Assembly (NCBI RefSeq): GCF_030731045.1
Contig: NZ_JAVALS010000003.1
Span: 1 to 64,000 of the forward strand
Length of the DNA stretch: 64,000 nt
Source: Arthrobacter horti
Lineage (GTDB): Bacteria; Actinomycetota; Actinomycetes; Actinomycetales; Micrococcaceae
Reading direction: 5' to 3'
Shown: positions 16,262 through 25,424 of the stretch, piece after piece
How positions within the stretch are numbered: position 1 is the first letter of the stretch
Layout of the letters: every line of letters starts with the position of its first letter
Notes under the pieces: generated by a model
The model's database searches: none
The model's input: the letters and a program-made list of their open reading frames with translations, nothing else
Told to the model about the DNA's origin: nothing
Position numbers and translations under genes: made by a program

Positions 16262-17893
16262 ATGACGGGAGCGGACGACACCTCGGGCGCGGCGGCCGCT
16301 GCCGCCGTGACGCTCTACGACTGCCTGCAACTCCTGGGCCCCGGCGTGGTGCATCTGAACCCCGGCGAGCTACAGCTGCGCCGCCCCGTCCAGGACACCG
16401 TGATCCTGGACGCGCTGGCCACGCCGGCGTCGTGGGAGAGCCGCCTGGTGCTCGCCATCGGTCTCACACCGGAGGCCGGAGGCTTCCACGACCGCCTCCA
16501 GCGGCTTGCCGACGACGGCGCCGCGGCCGTCCTGCTGAAGGCGGCCGGAACTCCCCTGGAGGAGCTGCGGCGGCTGGGTTCCAGCCTGGATCTCGCGCTC
16601 CTGGTCATCCCCGACGACGGCGACTGGGCCCACTTCGTGTCCATGGCACGCGCCTCGGTGGCCGGCGCATCCGCCGGGGACACCGCATCCGGGGTACGGC
16701 TGGGAGACCTGTATGCCTTCGCGAACGCCCTCGCCTCGATCCTGGGCGGCGCAGTGAGCTTCGTGGACACCCTGGGGCGGATCCTGGCGTACTCCACCTT
16801 GGCGGGACAGCCCATCGATGAGATCCGCAGGACCACCACCCTGACCCTGAGGGAGCTGACACCGCCCGGCCTGGACGCCGATTTCCGGGCCGTCTATGGC
16901 GCCTCGGGTCCGGTGGAAGTCCCTTCGGAGGACGGGGGCCTGGGGCGCCTGGCGTTGGCCGTGCGGGCCGGAGGAGAGCTGCTGGGCACCGTCTGGATCA
17001 TCGACCCTGGGCCATCCACCCGCGGCCCCGCCTTGAAGACGCTGGAGCGCATGAGCCCCCTGATCGGGCTGCACATGCTGCACGCCCGCACCGAATCCGA
17101 CTTCGGAGAACGGCGCAACACGGACCTGATCCGCACCCTCATCGAAGACCCCGAGCACGCCTCTTACGCCGCGGCCCAATTGGGCGTCAGCGGCAGCCGC
17201 GGGCTGGCGGTGGGAGCATTCGTCTTCGCCCAGCCGGAACCCGGATCACTGGATTCGCTCCGGGCCGTCCGTCAGCTGGTCCACCTGGTCACCACCGTCT
17301 GCCGGATCCACTTCCAGGCCGGCCACGCCGCCGTGATCGACTCCGTGGTCTACGCGCTCCTGCCGGGGAGCGGTGAGTCCCAGCGTCAGACGCACCGGCG
17401 GGTGGCGGAGGAGGTGGTCCAGTACGCCCGGACCATCTCGGAGTCGCCGCTCCTGGCCGCGGCCGGGCCCGTGGCGGGGTCCCTCGAAGAGCTGGCGGCC
17501 TCACGCGCCGGCGCGGACCTGCTTCTCAGGCTCCTGGGGACCCGGGACGGGTCTGCCACGGCGGTTCCGGCCTCCCGGGCCGCCCTCACCGAGGACCACC
17601 AGGCGGAACTGGGCATCCTCCGGGTCGGTGAGTTCCTGGCAGGCTCCGGGCTCACCTCGGATGACCCGCTCAGCCGGATTCAGGCGCACGACGCGCGGCA
17701 CGGGACCGAGTTCGCGGCCACCCTGTCCGCGTACTTCCAGTGCAACGGCAATATCGCCCGGATGGCGGAGTTGATGCATCTGCACAACAACACGGTCCGG
17801 TACCGGCTCAGCCGGCTGCCGGTGGAGGTGGGCGTCGATCTGGACCACGCCCCCACCCGGCTCTGGCTCGCCCTGCGCCTGGCCTGCGCCTGA
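16262..17893 (+). CDS. PucR/CdaR family transcriptional regulator
   Basis: A 543-residue regulator. The N-terminal half resembles the PucR ligand-sensing region (LRRPVQDTVILDALATP), the middle has a GAF-like part (FVDTLGRILAYSTLAGQPID), and the C-terminus carries the HTH_30 domain: YFQCNGNIARMAELMHLHNN followed by TVRYRLSRLPVEVGVDL. Such proteins usually activate catabolic operons when their substrate is present. It is divergently placed from the FMN-dehydrogenase/ABC transporter/RidA operon, its most likely target. Confidence 0.85.
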   Translation: MTGADDTSGAAAAAAVTLYDCLQLLGPGVVHLNPGELQLRRPVQDTVILDALATPASWESRLVLAIGLTPEAGGFHDRLQRLADDGAAAVLLKAAGTPLEELRRLGSSLDLALLVIPDDGDWAHFVSMARASVAGASAGDTASGVRLGDLYAFANALASILGGAVSFVDTLGRILAYSTLAGQPIDEIRRTTTLTLRELTPPGLDADFRAVYGASGPVEVPSEDGGLGRLALAVRAGGELLGTVWIIDPGPSTRGPALKTLERMSPLIGLHMLHARTESDFGERRNTDLIRTLIEDPEHASYAAAQLGVSGSRGLAVGAFVFAQPEPGSLDSLRAVRQLVHLVTTVCRIHFQAGHAAVIDSVVYALLPGSGESQRQTHRRVAEEVVQYARTISESPLLAAAGPVAGSLEELAASRAGADLLLRLLGTRDGSATAVPASRAALTEDHQAELGILRVGEFLAGSGLTSDDPLSRIQAHDARHGTEFAATLSAYFQCNGNIARMAELMHLHNNTVRYRLSRLPVEVGVDLDHAPTRLWLALRLACA

Positions 17894-17914
17894 TCCTGAT
17901 CCTGAATTCCGGCC

Positions 17915-20635
17915 TCACCCCATCCGGTTCTTGGTCTTGGCCGTTGCCACCGCGGTCCACGGGTCCTCCGGCCACGGATGCTTCGGGTACCGGCCACGCA
18001 TCTCCGCCCTGACCTGCGCATACGGCCCGGACCAGAACGACGCCAGGTCCCCCGTGACCGCCAGCGGACGCCCCGCCGGGGACAGCAGGTGGAACAGCAC
18101 CGGCACCCGCCCGTCCAGCAATCGCGGCGTCTCCGCCCAACCGAAGCACTCCTGCAGCTTGACCGCGATGACGGGCTGCTCGACGACGGCGGGGCGCCCG
18201 GCGCCGTCGTCCGTCCCACCGTCGGCGGCCGCCTCAGTGCTGCTCGCCGCGGCGCCGCTCACCTCCGACTCGACCGGCGGGTACTCGATCCGCACCCCGC
18301 GCCCGCTCGGGACCAGCAGCTCCGCGGGTGCCAGCTCGTCCAGTCGCACGGCCTCCGGCCATGGCAGCAGCCGGCGCAGCGGGTCCAGCAGCTCCACGTT
18401 CTTCACGGCCTTCCCGCCGGCCAGCGCCTCGAGCTCCGGCCCCAGCCACTCCTCGGCCCGGTCCAGCAGCGCGGTGTCGGACACGTCCGGCCACGGCTCC
18501 CCCAGCACCCGGTGCAGCAGCCCCAGCCTGCGGCGCAGCGCCTCCGCTCCCGGCGAGAACGTCAGGACACCGAGCCCCTCGGCCCGGAGGCCCGCGAGCA
18601 CGGCGGCGCGCCCCTCCTCGACCGACGGCTTCACCGGCGTGCTCGCCAGGACAATCGCACCCAGCCGCCGGATCTTCCGGGCGGTGACCCGGCCGGCGTC
18701 GAACGCGGCCTCCACTGCGTCCGCGAGCAGGTGCCCGGCGGCGAACAGCGCCGTCTCTTCAGACAGTACTGCGGCGGCCCGGATGACGGCACCCGTCCCG
18801 GCGGCCTCACGGCCCTGCGCCCGGCCGGCCTCCGCCACCGCGAGCCACTCCTGCCCGGCCAACCCGCTGCCGGACGGCAGGGCGGCGCGGGTCCCCGAGG
18901 CCAGGAGGTACACGGGCGCATCACCCGGCACGCGCCGCGCCACCTGGGCCGGGAATGCGAGCGCGACGACGGCGCCCACCTCCTCGCCGCGCGGCACCTC
19001 GGCGTCGGCGGCAAAGACGCCGCCGGACACTCCGGCGCTGGCCAGGCGTTCGAAGCGCCGTGCTTCGTCCTTCCACGCGTGGGTATGCGGTTCGGATCCG
19101 GAACGGAGCCCGGAGAGGAGTCTTCCCAGGTCGGCGCCGGGCGCGCGGAACTCACGGGCCACGAGCGCGACGGCCTCGGCGGCCGCCCGCGGGCCCAGCA
19201 ACGCGGCGCCTTCCAGCAATGCGCGGCCGAGCCGGGGATCGGCGGGGATCGCGGCCAGGAGGCGGCCCTCGGTGGTGGGGCGGCCGGCGACGTCGATGGC
19301 TCCCAGCGCGCGCAAGGCGCCTACGGCGTCCTTCAGTGCCGCGGCAGGCGGGGCGTCCGGGAGGGCGGTTGCGCCGTCGTCGGCCAGTACGGACGGCAGG
19401 GAGCCCCAGCAGGCGAGGACGAGCGCGGCCTCCGTGAGATCCGCGGTCTGGATCTCCGGTGTCGGCTGGGCCGGGGCCACGGCGAATGTGCGCTCGTCGC
19501 AGCACCGCACGGCGCGCCCGGGTCCCTGGCGGGCGGCACGGCCCGCACGCTGTTCGGCGCTGGCGCGCGATGCGGCCACCGTGACCAGGCCGTTCATACC
19601 GCGGGCGGCGTCGCGCCGGGGTTCTCGGCTGAGGCAGGAATCGATCACCAGGCGCACGCCGGGGACGGTCAGGGAGGATTCGGCGAGGGACGTGGAGACG
19701 ACGACGCGCGGCCCCTCCCCTGGGCCCCGGCCGGATACGGCGCGGAGCTGCTCGGCCGGGGGTACCTGGCCGTGAAGTTCCAGCACAGTTGTGCCATATC
19801 CGCGGGAGCGCAGCCGCTCGGCCACGTGCCGGACTTCTCTGGCGCCCGGGACGAACACCAGCGCGTCGACGTCCCGGCCCGCATCAAGCAAGGCCCGGTG
19901 CTCCGCCGCGGCCGTGTCCGCCACATGGTCCAGGAAGCCGCGGGTCACGCCGCGTTCGTCCAGGCGCGGGACGGGCGACGGCGCCCAGGCCTTCTCCAGC
20001 GGGTGCAGGGCGGAGGGGCAGTCGATGACGGGCACCGGGCCCGCGTCGCCGCCGAGGAGCGTGGCGAAGCGGGCGGCGTCCAGAGTGGCGGACATGGCGA
20101 CCACCCTCAGGTCCTCGCGGAGCTGCCGGAGTTCGGCGAGCATGGAGAAAAGGAGGTCGCTCTCCAGGGCGCGTTCGTGGACCTCGTCCAGGATCACGGC
20201 GTCCACCCCGGACAGTTCCGGGTCCTTCAGGAGGCGACGAAGCAGGATGCCGGGGGTCACGAACTCCACCACGGTGTCCCGGCCGGCCTGCCGCTCGCCG
20301 CGGACCGTGAAGCCGGACCTGGTCCCGAGCGGGCTGCCGTCCAGCGCGGCCAGACGCTGCGCCGCGGCCCGGGCGGCGACCCGACGCGGCTGGGTCACGA
20401 CGACGCGCGGTGGGCGGGCGTCGTCGTTCTCGTCCGCGAGATCCGCCACCGCAAGATTCGCCACCAACGGCGCCACCAACGGCGGCACCAGCGTGGTCTT
20501 GCCAGTGCCCGGAGGCGCCTGGACGACGGCGGCGGGCCCGCCGCCATCCGCCGGCCCGGTGCTCAGCGCGGCGCGCAGCTCCGGCAGAGCCGCGGCGAAC
20601 GGCAACCCCGCACCGATCACGTCGAGCTCGAACAT
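17915..20635 (-). CDS. hrpB: ATP-dependent helicase HrpB
   Basis: A 906-residue DEAH-box helicase. Walker A is APPGTGKTTLVPPL near residue 43, DEVHERALESDLLF follows, then SATLDAARFATLL, SLAESSLTVPGVRLVID and RAGRAARQGPGRAVR (motif VI). The long C-terminal part holds the HrpB domain, ending in LFHLLSPAGRPLAVTGDLAS and YPKHPWPEDPW, a family hallmark. The biological role of HrpB is poorly defined; it is thought to act on RNA or in transcription-repair coupling. It is slightly longer than the Escherichia coli protein because of Ala/Gly insertions. It stands alone, preceded by a family A palindrome. Confidence 0.93.
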   Translation of the reverse strand: MFELDVIGAGLPFAAALPELRAALSTGPADGGGPAAVVQAPPGTGKTTLVPPLVAPLVANLAVADLADENDDARPPRVVVTQPRRVAARAAAQRLAALDGSPLGTRSGFTVRGERQAGRDTVVEFVTPGILLRRLLKDPELSGVDAVILDEVHERALESDLLFSMLAELRQLREDLRVVAMSATLDAARFATLLGGDAGPVPVIDCPSALHPLEKAWAPSPVPRLDERGVTRGFLDHVADTAAAEHRALLDAGRDVDALVFVPGAREVRHVAERLRSRGYGTTVLELHGQVPPAEQLRAVSGRGPGEGPRVVVSTSLAESSLTVPGVRLVIDSCLSREPRRDAARGMNGLVTVAASRASAEQRAGRAARQGPGRAVRCCDERTFAVAPAQPTPEIQTADLTEAALVLACWGSLPSVLADDGATALPDAPPAAALKDAVGALRALGAIDVAGRPTTEGRLLAAIPADPRLGRALLEGAALLGPRAAAEAVALVAREFRAPGADLGRLLSGLRSGSEPHTHAWKDEARRFERLASAGVSGGVFAADAEVPRGEEVGAVVALAFPAQVARRVPGDAPVYLLASGTRAALPSGSGLAGQEWLAVAEAGRAQGREAAGTGAVIRAAAVLSEETALFAAGHLLADAVEAAFDAGRVTARKIRRLGAIVLASTPVKPSVEEGRAAVLAGLRAEGLGVLTFSPGAEALRRRLGLLHRVLGEPWPDVSDTALLDRAEEWLGPELEALAGGKAVKNVELLDPLRRLLPWPEAVRLDELAPAELLVPSGRGVRIEYPPVESEVSGAAASSTEAAADGGTDDGAGRPAVVEQPVIAVKLQECFGWAETPRLLDGRVPVLFHLLSPAGRPLAVTGDLASFWSGPYAQVRAEMRGRYPKHPWPEDPWTAVATAKTKNRMG

Positions 20636-20660
20636 CCGCTTCCCTTCATCACTTCCCTGC

Positions 20661-20721
20661 CGCGAAACGCCACTTAATCGCAGTGCTTCGCAACAACACT
20701 GTGCTCAAGTGGCGGCTCGTG
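20661..20721. repeat. Palindrome family A, copy 1
   Basis: Imperfect inverted repeat with arms 20661-20685 and 20697-20721. The left arm contains CGCCACTTAATCGCAGTG. It lies between the E2 gene (stop at 20747) and the hrpB start (20635), both read leftwards. The same unit recurs at 29743 and 48135. Confidence 0.75.
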
Positions 20722-20746
20722 TCGAATCCGGGCGGCGGACGGCCCC

Positions 20747-22015
20747 TCAGAGGAGGATGGAGAGCGGGTTCTCCACGCGCTGGGCGAAAGCCGCGAGGAA
20801 GCGGGCGCCGACGGCCCCGTCCACGCAGCGGTGGTCCGCGGAGAGCGTGACAGTCATCCGGGTGGCGACGGTCAGCCCCCCGTCCACCACCACGGCCCGC
20901 TGCTCGGCGGAGCCGACGGCCAGGATCCCGGCCTGCGGCGGGTTGATGATCGCGGCGAACTCGCGCACCCCGAACATGCCGAGGTTGCTGACCGTGAAGC
21001 TGCCGCCGCTGAGCTCGGCGGGCGCCAGCTTTCCGTCACGCGCCCGCTCGGCGTTGTCCGCCAGGGTGGCGCTGAGGGCCTCGATGGACAGCGACTCGGC
21101 ACCGCGCAGCACCGGCGTGACCAGGCCGCCGTCGATCGCCACGGCCACCGAGACGTCCGACGCGCGGTACCGCACCACGTGGTCGCCGCCCCAGCTGACG
21201 TTCGCCTCCGGCACATCCTGCAGCGCGAGCGCCACGGCGCGGACCACCAGATCATTGACCGTCACCTTTCGGGATGCGGCCTCGTTGATCTGCCGCCGCA
21301 GCGCCAGCAGGGCGTCCATGGTCACGTCCCGGCTGAGGTAGAAGTGCGGGACGGTGCTCTTGGACTCGCTCAGGCGCCGCGCGATCGTGGCGCGCATCCG
21401 GCTGAGCGGGACGCGCTCGGCACCCTCGGGGAGTTCGGTGATAGCCGACGACGGCGCGGCCGCCGGGGCGGGCGCCTCGGCTACCGTCACGGGGGCCGGA
21501 GCAGTGGTCACCGGAGCCGGGGCCGCGCTTGCCGCGGCGAGGACATCGGAGCGGACGATCCGTCCGCCGGGTCCGCTGCCCTGCAGAGCGTCCACGGACA
21601 GGCCGTGTTCGCGGGCCAGGCGGCGTGCGAGCGGCGAGGCGAAGACGCGGGGCTCGTCGACTGCCGTGAGGGGCGCCGTGGTGACGGGTGCCGGAGCGGC
21701 GGGGGCCGCCGTCGTCGGCTCTGCCGCAGGAGCGGCCGCCTCACCCAGCACAGCGAGCAGCTCCGCCTCCGTCTCCTCCGCACCGCCCAGGATGGCGATC
21801 GGAGCGCCGACGGCCACGGTGGAGCCTTCCTCCACCAGGAGCCGGCGTAGGATCCCGGAGGCTTCCGCCTCCATCTCCACGCTGGCCTTCTCAGTCTCGA
21901 TCTCGGCCAGGGCGTCGCCCGCGGACACCGTGTCCCCGGGCTTGCGCAGCCAGAGGGAGAGGACGGCGTCCGTTGAGTCCGCCACGATGGCGGGCATGGT
22001 GATCAGTGTCGCCAT
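20747..22015 (-). CDS. 2-oxoacid dehydrogenase E2 (lipoyl acyltransferase)
   Basis: A 422-residue E2 component. The N-terminal lipoyl domain carries the modified Lys in EIETEKASVEMEA (about residue 43). An Ala/Pro/Thr linker is followed by the peripheral subunit-binding domain (FASPLARRLAREHGLSVD, GSGPGGRIVRSDVL), then the catalytic domain with VNDLVVRAVALAL and the active-site DHRCVDGAVGARFL. It transfers the acyl group made by E1 to CoA. It follows the fused E1 gene by 17 nt. No E3 (dihydrolipoamide dehydrogenase) is encoded in the window, so a shared E3 must be used. Confidence 0.92.
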   Translation of the reverse strand: MATLITMPAIVADSTDAVLSLWLRKPGDTVSAGDALAEIETEKASVEMEAEASGILRRLLVEEGSTVAVGAPIAILGGAEETEAELLAVLGEAAAPAAEPTTAAPAAPAPVTTAPLTAVDEPRVFASPLARRLAREHGLSVDALQGSGPGGRIVRSDVLAAASAAPAPVTTAPAPVTVAEAPAPAAAPSSAITELPEGAERVPLSRMRATIARRLSESKSTVPHFYLSRDVTMDALLALRRQINEAASRKVTVNDLVVRAVALALQDVPEANVSWGGDHVVRYRASDVSVAVAIDGGLVTPVLRGAESLSIEALSATLADNAERARDGKLAPAELSGGSFTVSNLGMFGVREFAAIINPPQAGILAVGSAEQRAVVVDGGLTVATRMTVTLSADHRCVDGAVGARFLAAFAQRVENPLSILL

Positions 22016-22032
22016 GGTCAGGTCCTTCCAGC

Positions 22033-24216
22033 TCAGGCGCCGAGAGCGGCGTCGAGGGCGGTCAGTGCGGCGGCGGCTTCCGCGCGTCCGGCAATGGCGG
22101 CGGCCTCCAGCACCTTGGAGATGCTCGGGGAGGCCTCACCGCCCGTGACGCGCTGGATCGGCTGGTCCAGCCAGTCGAAGAAGCGGCGCTGGATCTCATC
22201 GGCCAGCCAGGCGCCGTAGGACGTACCCACGGCGCCTTGCTCGGCGATCAGAACGCTGCCGGTCTTGCGGATCGACTCGCCGATGGTGTCCCAGTCCAGG
22301 GAGGCGCGGTCCAGCCAGCGCAGGTCGATGACCTCAGCGTCCACACCCGTCTCGTCCACAGCATCCAGCACGGGCTGCACCATGGCCAGGTAGGTCAGGA
22401 CGGTGTGACGGGAGCCCTCACGGCGGACGGCGGCCTTACCGAAAGGGATCTGGTAGTCCAGGTCCCCGTCCGGGATGGTTCCCGTGGTTCCGTACAAGTC
22501 CACGTTCTCCAGCACCACCACGGGGTCCTCCAGGTCCAGGGCCGCGTTCATGAGACCGATGTAGTCGTGCGCGGTGGACGGGGCCACGATCCGCCAGCCG
22601 GGTTGGGTGGCGAAGATCCCGGCGGGGTCCATCGAGTGCTGGGATCCGTAGCCGGTTCCCATGGCCACCTTGGAACGCAGCACGAGCGGCATGGTCCCGT
22701 CCCCGCCGAACATGTGGCGGGCCTTGCCGATCTGGTTGAAGAGCTGGTCAGCGGCCACCCACATGAAGTCGGCGTACATGAACTCGACCACCGGCCGGAA
22801 CCTGCCGTCCATGGCCAGGCCGCCGGCCAGGCCGGCGAACGCGTTTTCGCTGATCGGGGTGCCAAGGACGCGCTCCGGGAACGCACCTTTCAGGCCCCGG
22901 GTGGCGCCGTTGGTGCCACCCTTGAGCCGGTGGACATCCTCGCCCAGGACCACGACGCGCGGGTCCGTCTCCATGCGGCGGTGCAGAACGTCCGCGATGG
23001 CGTCCACGAAGCGGCGGGTGACGACCGGGCCGGCGTCCCCGGCCTCCAGCGTCCGCGCGTCCGCGAGTTCGGAGGCGTCGCCGCGGATCCCGACGTCCGC
23101 GAACGACGGCGCCGGCCACAGTTCGGGGCGGATGCTCCGGGCTCCCGGCTTGCCTGCCGGGTCGGTTTCGGTGAGGGCGTCCACGGCCTCCGCCATGGCG
23201 TCCCGGGCGGTCTGGGCGAGCTGCTCCAGCCCGGTCTGATCGATCAGGCCGCGAGCTTCCAGTTCGGTCCCCATGCGCAGCAGCGGGTCCCGGGCACGCC
23301 ATTCGGCTTCTTCGGCCTTGGTCCGGTACCCGAAGGCGCTGCCGGGGAAGGGGCCGTTCTGATGGAAGAAGCGGTACACGTCGGCTTCGATCAGCACGGG
23401 GCCGTCTCCGGCGCGGAGTGCCTCGGCGGCTTCCTCCATGGCCAGATGGACGGCGAGTGGATCCATTCCGTCCACGTGCCAGGAACGGATGCCGAAACCC
23501 GGTCCGCGCGCGGAAAGCCGCGCCTCGCCGGTCACCTCGGCCACATGGGTGGACACCGCGTACTGGTTGTTCTCGATGAAGAAGCAGAGGGGCAGCTTCC
23601 ACGCGGCGGCGAGGTTCATCGACTCCAGGACGGAGCCGATGTTCGTGGCACCGTCGCCGAAGTACGTGACCGTGAGGTCGCCGTCGCCGCTGTGCTTCTG
23701 CGCCCAGGCGTTGCCGGCGGCCAGCGGGGCTCCGCCGCCCACGATCGCGTTGGTGCCGATGGCGCCCGCCTCGTGCCACTGCAGATGCATGGACCCGCCG
23801 CGGCCGTGGCTGAAGCCCTGGTCCAGGCCCAGGATCTCCGCCAGGGTCTTCTGCAGCAGCGACTTCACCTCACCGCTGAGCGGAGCGGCCGGGTCGAAGC
23901 CGTCCGGCGAGACGTAGCCGAGGGTCTTGGCCAGGAACTGGTGGTGTCCGCGGTGCGTGCCGTTCACGCCGTCCGTGGCGCGCAGGCCGATGGCGGAACC
24001 GACCGCCCCGCCCTCCTGGCCGATGCTCGAATGGGCCGGCCCGTGGACCAGGCCCTGGGAGGCCAGGTCCAGGACGGTCTCCTCGAAGGACCGGATCACC
24101 TGGATCTGGACCAGCATGCTCTTCAGCAGCTTCGGATCAGCGGCTGCCCAGTCCTCCGGGGTGGTCCTCAGCTGCGTCCACGGCACCGAGGCGGTGAGGG
24201 GCGACGTCGTACTCAT
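22033..24216 (-). CDS. 2-oxoacid dehydrogenase E1, fused alpha and beta subunits
   Basis: A 727-residue thiamin diphosphate enzyme. The alpha half has HSSIGQEGGAVGSAIGL, GRGGSMHLQWHEAGAIG and the ThDP motif TYFGDGATNIGSVLESMNL through FFIENNQ. The beta half (from about 400) has VVVLGEDVHRLKGGTNGATRG, TPISENAFAGLAGGLAM, QPGWRIVAPSTAHDYIGLM and VIDLRWLDRASLDWDTI. This single-chain arrangement matches acetoin-/branched-chain-type dehydrogenases. The substrate would be a 2-oxoacid produced by the neighbouring catabolic enzymes. It is 20 nt after the cyclase gene and forms an operon with it and E2. Confidence 0.9.
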   Translation of the reverse strand: MSTTSPLTASVPWTQLRTTPEDWAAADPKLLKSMLVQIQVIRSFEETVLDLASQGLVHGPAHSSIGQEGGAVGSAIGLRATDGVNGTHRGHHQFLAKTLGYVSPDGFDPAAPLSGEVKSLLQKTLAEILGLDQGFSHGRGGSMHLQWHEAGAIGTNAIVGGGAPLAAGNAWAQKHSGDGDLTVTYFGDGATNIGSVLESMNLAAAWKLPLCFFIENNQYAVSTHVAEVTGEARLSARGPGFGIRSWHVDGMDPLAVHLAMEEAAEALRAGDGPVLIEADVYRFFHQNGPFPGSAFGYRTKAEEAEWRARDPLLRMGTELEARGLIDQTGLEQLAQTARDAMAEAVDALTETDPAGKPGARSIRPELWPAPSFADVGIRGDASELADARTLEAGDAGPVVTRRFVDAIADVLHRRMETDPRVVVLGEDVHRLKGGTNGATRGLKGAFPERVLGTPISENAFAGLAGGLAMDGRFRPVVEFMYADFMWVAADQLFNQIGKARHMFGGDGTMPLVLRSKVAMGTGYGSQHSMDPAGIFATQPGWRIVAPSTAHDYIGLMNAALDLEDPVVVLENVDLYGTTGTIPDGDLDYQIPFGKAAVRREGSRHTVLTYLAMVQPVLDAVDETGVDAEVIDLRWLDRASLDWDTIGESIRKTGSVLIAEQGAVGTSYGAWLADEIQRRFFDWLDQPIQRVTGGEASPSISKVLEAAAIAGRAEAAAALTALDAALGA

Positions 24217-24236
24217 GCTTCTCTGCTCCTACGCGA

Positions 24237-25220
24237 TTACTTGATGACCACGGGGTTGACCGGGGCGCCCGAGCCGTTGACGATCTTCAGCGGCGCCGCG
24301 GTGTAGAGGAAGGTCCACTGGCCGTCCCGGGCGCAGTCTTCGGCCAGTTCGTCCAGGGCGATGATTTCGGAGAACGCCACGCCCAGGTTCCTCATGAGCG
24401 CGTTGTGCAGGGGCAGATCCACGCCGGTGACCGGGTCACGGGTGACCTCATTGGCGATCGTGTCCGTGACGAGGTTGGGGATCTCCATGTCCTGGAACCA
24501 CTGCACCAGTTCAGGGCTGTAGGTCAGGCCCGGTTCGATGAAGTCCCGGTAGAACTCGGATTCCGGGGTGCGGTAGTAGGAACCGATCCAGCCCGTGCGA
24601 ACCAGGAGGACGTCCCGCTTCTGGATCTCGACGCCCTGTGCCTGGGCGGCCTCCATGAGGTCCTCATGGGTGAAGGTCTCGCCCCGGTCCAGGACGTCCT
24701 TGCCCCGGTGACGGGCCATGTCGATGAGGATGCCTCGGCCCACCACGCCCTTCTCCGCGATGGGGAAGATGCTGGCCTTCTTCACGGCGCTCGTGGTGGT
24801 GTCAGCGGAGTAGCCGTTGTAGATCTGGTCGCCGTACCAGACGTGTCCCAAAGCGTCGTACTGGCTGGAGCCCTGGAGGTACATGATGATCATGTCGTCG
24901 GCGTATTCCATGTCGCCGTTGTAGTGCGGGCCGTTCCCGGCGAGGTAGTCGCCGCGGTCCATCACGTTGATGCGCTGTGCGGTGCGCCGGCCCGGCCAGA
25001 TCGGGTCGCCCTCCGGGTTGGCGATCGGGATGCCCAGGGTGAAGGACTTCCCCGAACGGATCTCGCGGACGCCCCGGAGAGCCTCCTCATCGGTCAGGTA
25101 GTTCAGGGACCCGACCTCGTCCTCCGGGCCCCACTTCCCCCAGTTCTTAGGGGAGTCCTTGAGCAGGTCCACGAACTTGGGGACCTCGGTGGATACGGCG
25201 TTCTGGGTGTTGTCGGACAC
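24237..25220 (-). CDS. Cyclase-family (kynurenine formamidase-like) hydrolase
   Basis: A 327-residue protein of the cyclase family (PF04199): FVDLLKDSPKNWGKWGPEDE and the later RDVLLVRTGWIGSYYRT are typical. The metal-binding segment reads QGSSQYDALGH where classical members have HxGTHxDxPxH, so two of the His ligands are Gln; the Asp and last His remain. I start at the GTG at 25220 because AAAGGAG lies 7 nt before it; the longer frame from 25325 runs through the operator region. It probably hydrolyses an amide, lactone or related bond of a catabolic intermediate. First gene of the cyclase-E1-E2 operon. Confidence 0.85.
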   Translation of the reverse strand: MSDNTQNAVSTEVPKFVDLLKDSPKNWGKWGPEDEVGSLNYLTDEEALRGVREIRSGKSFTLGIPIANPEGDPIWPGRRTAQRINVMDRGDYLAGNGPHYNGDMEYADDMIIMYLQGSSQYDALGHVWYGDQIYNGYSADTTTSAVKKASIFPIAEKGVVGRGILIDMARHRGKDVLDRGETFTHEDLMEAAQAQGVEIQKRDVLLVRTGWIGSYYRTPESEFYRDFIEPGLTYSPELVQWFQDMEIPNLVTDTIANEVTRDPVTGVDLPLHNALMRNLGVAFSEIIALDELAEDCARDGQWTFLYTAAPLKIVNGSGAPVNPVVIK

Positions 25221-25314
25221 GGCCCGGCTCCTTTGCTTGGCGATGGTTGTCTGTGCCGCGAGGCCTTCCTCAGAGGCCTCCGCGTGATGTCTGCCACATT
25301 CACGGTAAGTGTCA

Positions 25315-25326
25315 ATTGGATCCAAT
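25315..25326. promoter_or_regulatory. GntR-type operator candidate in the divergent promoter region
   Basis: ATTGGATCCAAT is a perfect 12-bp palindrome in the 204-bp gap between the divergent cyclase and SDR operons. A degenerate relative (GGATTTCTTCAAATATCC, 25332-25349) lies close by. The FCD-type GntR encoded at 26787 is the likely binder. Confidence 0.5.
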
Positions 25327-25424
25327 GCAAGTGGATTTCTTCAAATATCCCTCTTGAATCCGCTCGAATGTATCCATTACAGTCCTTACTGAGATCCGAA
25401 TCACATCAACACCAAGGAGTCCCC

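Noticed and set aside
24405-25424. N-terminal extension of the first SDR
   Set aside because: The upstream part is antisense to the cyclase gene and crosses the promoter region; ATG 25425 has a proper ribosome binding site.
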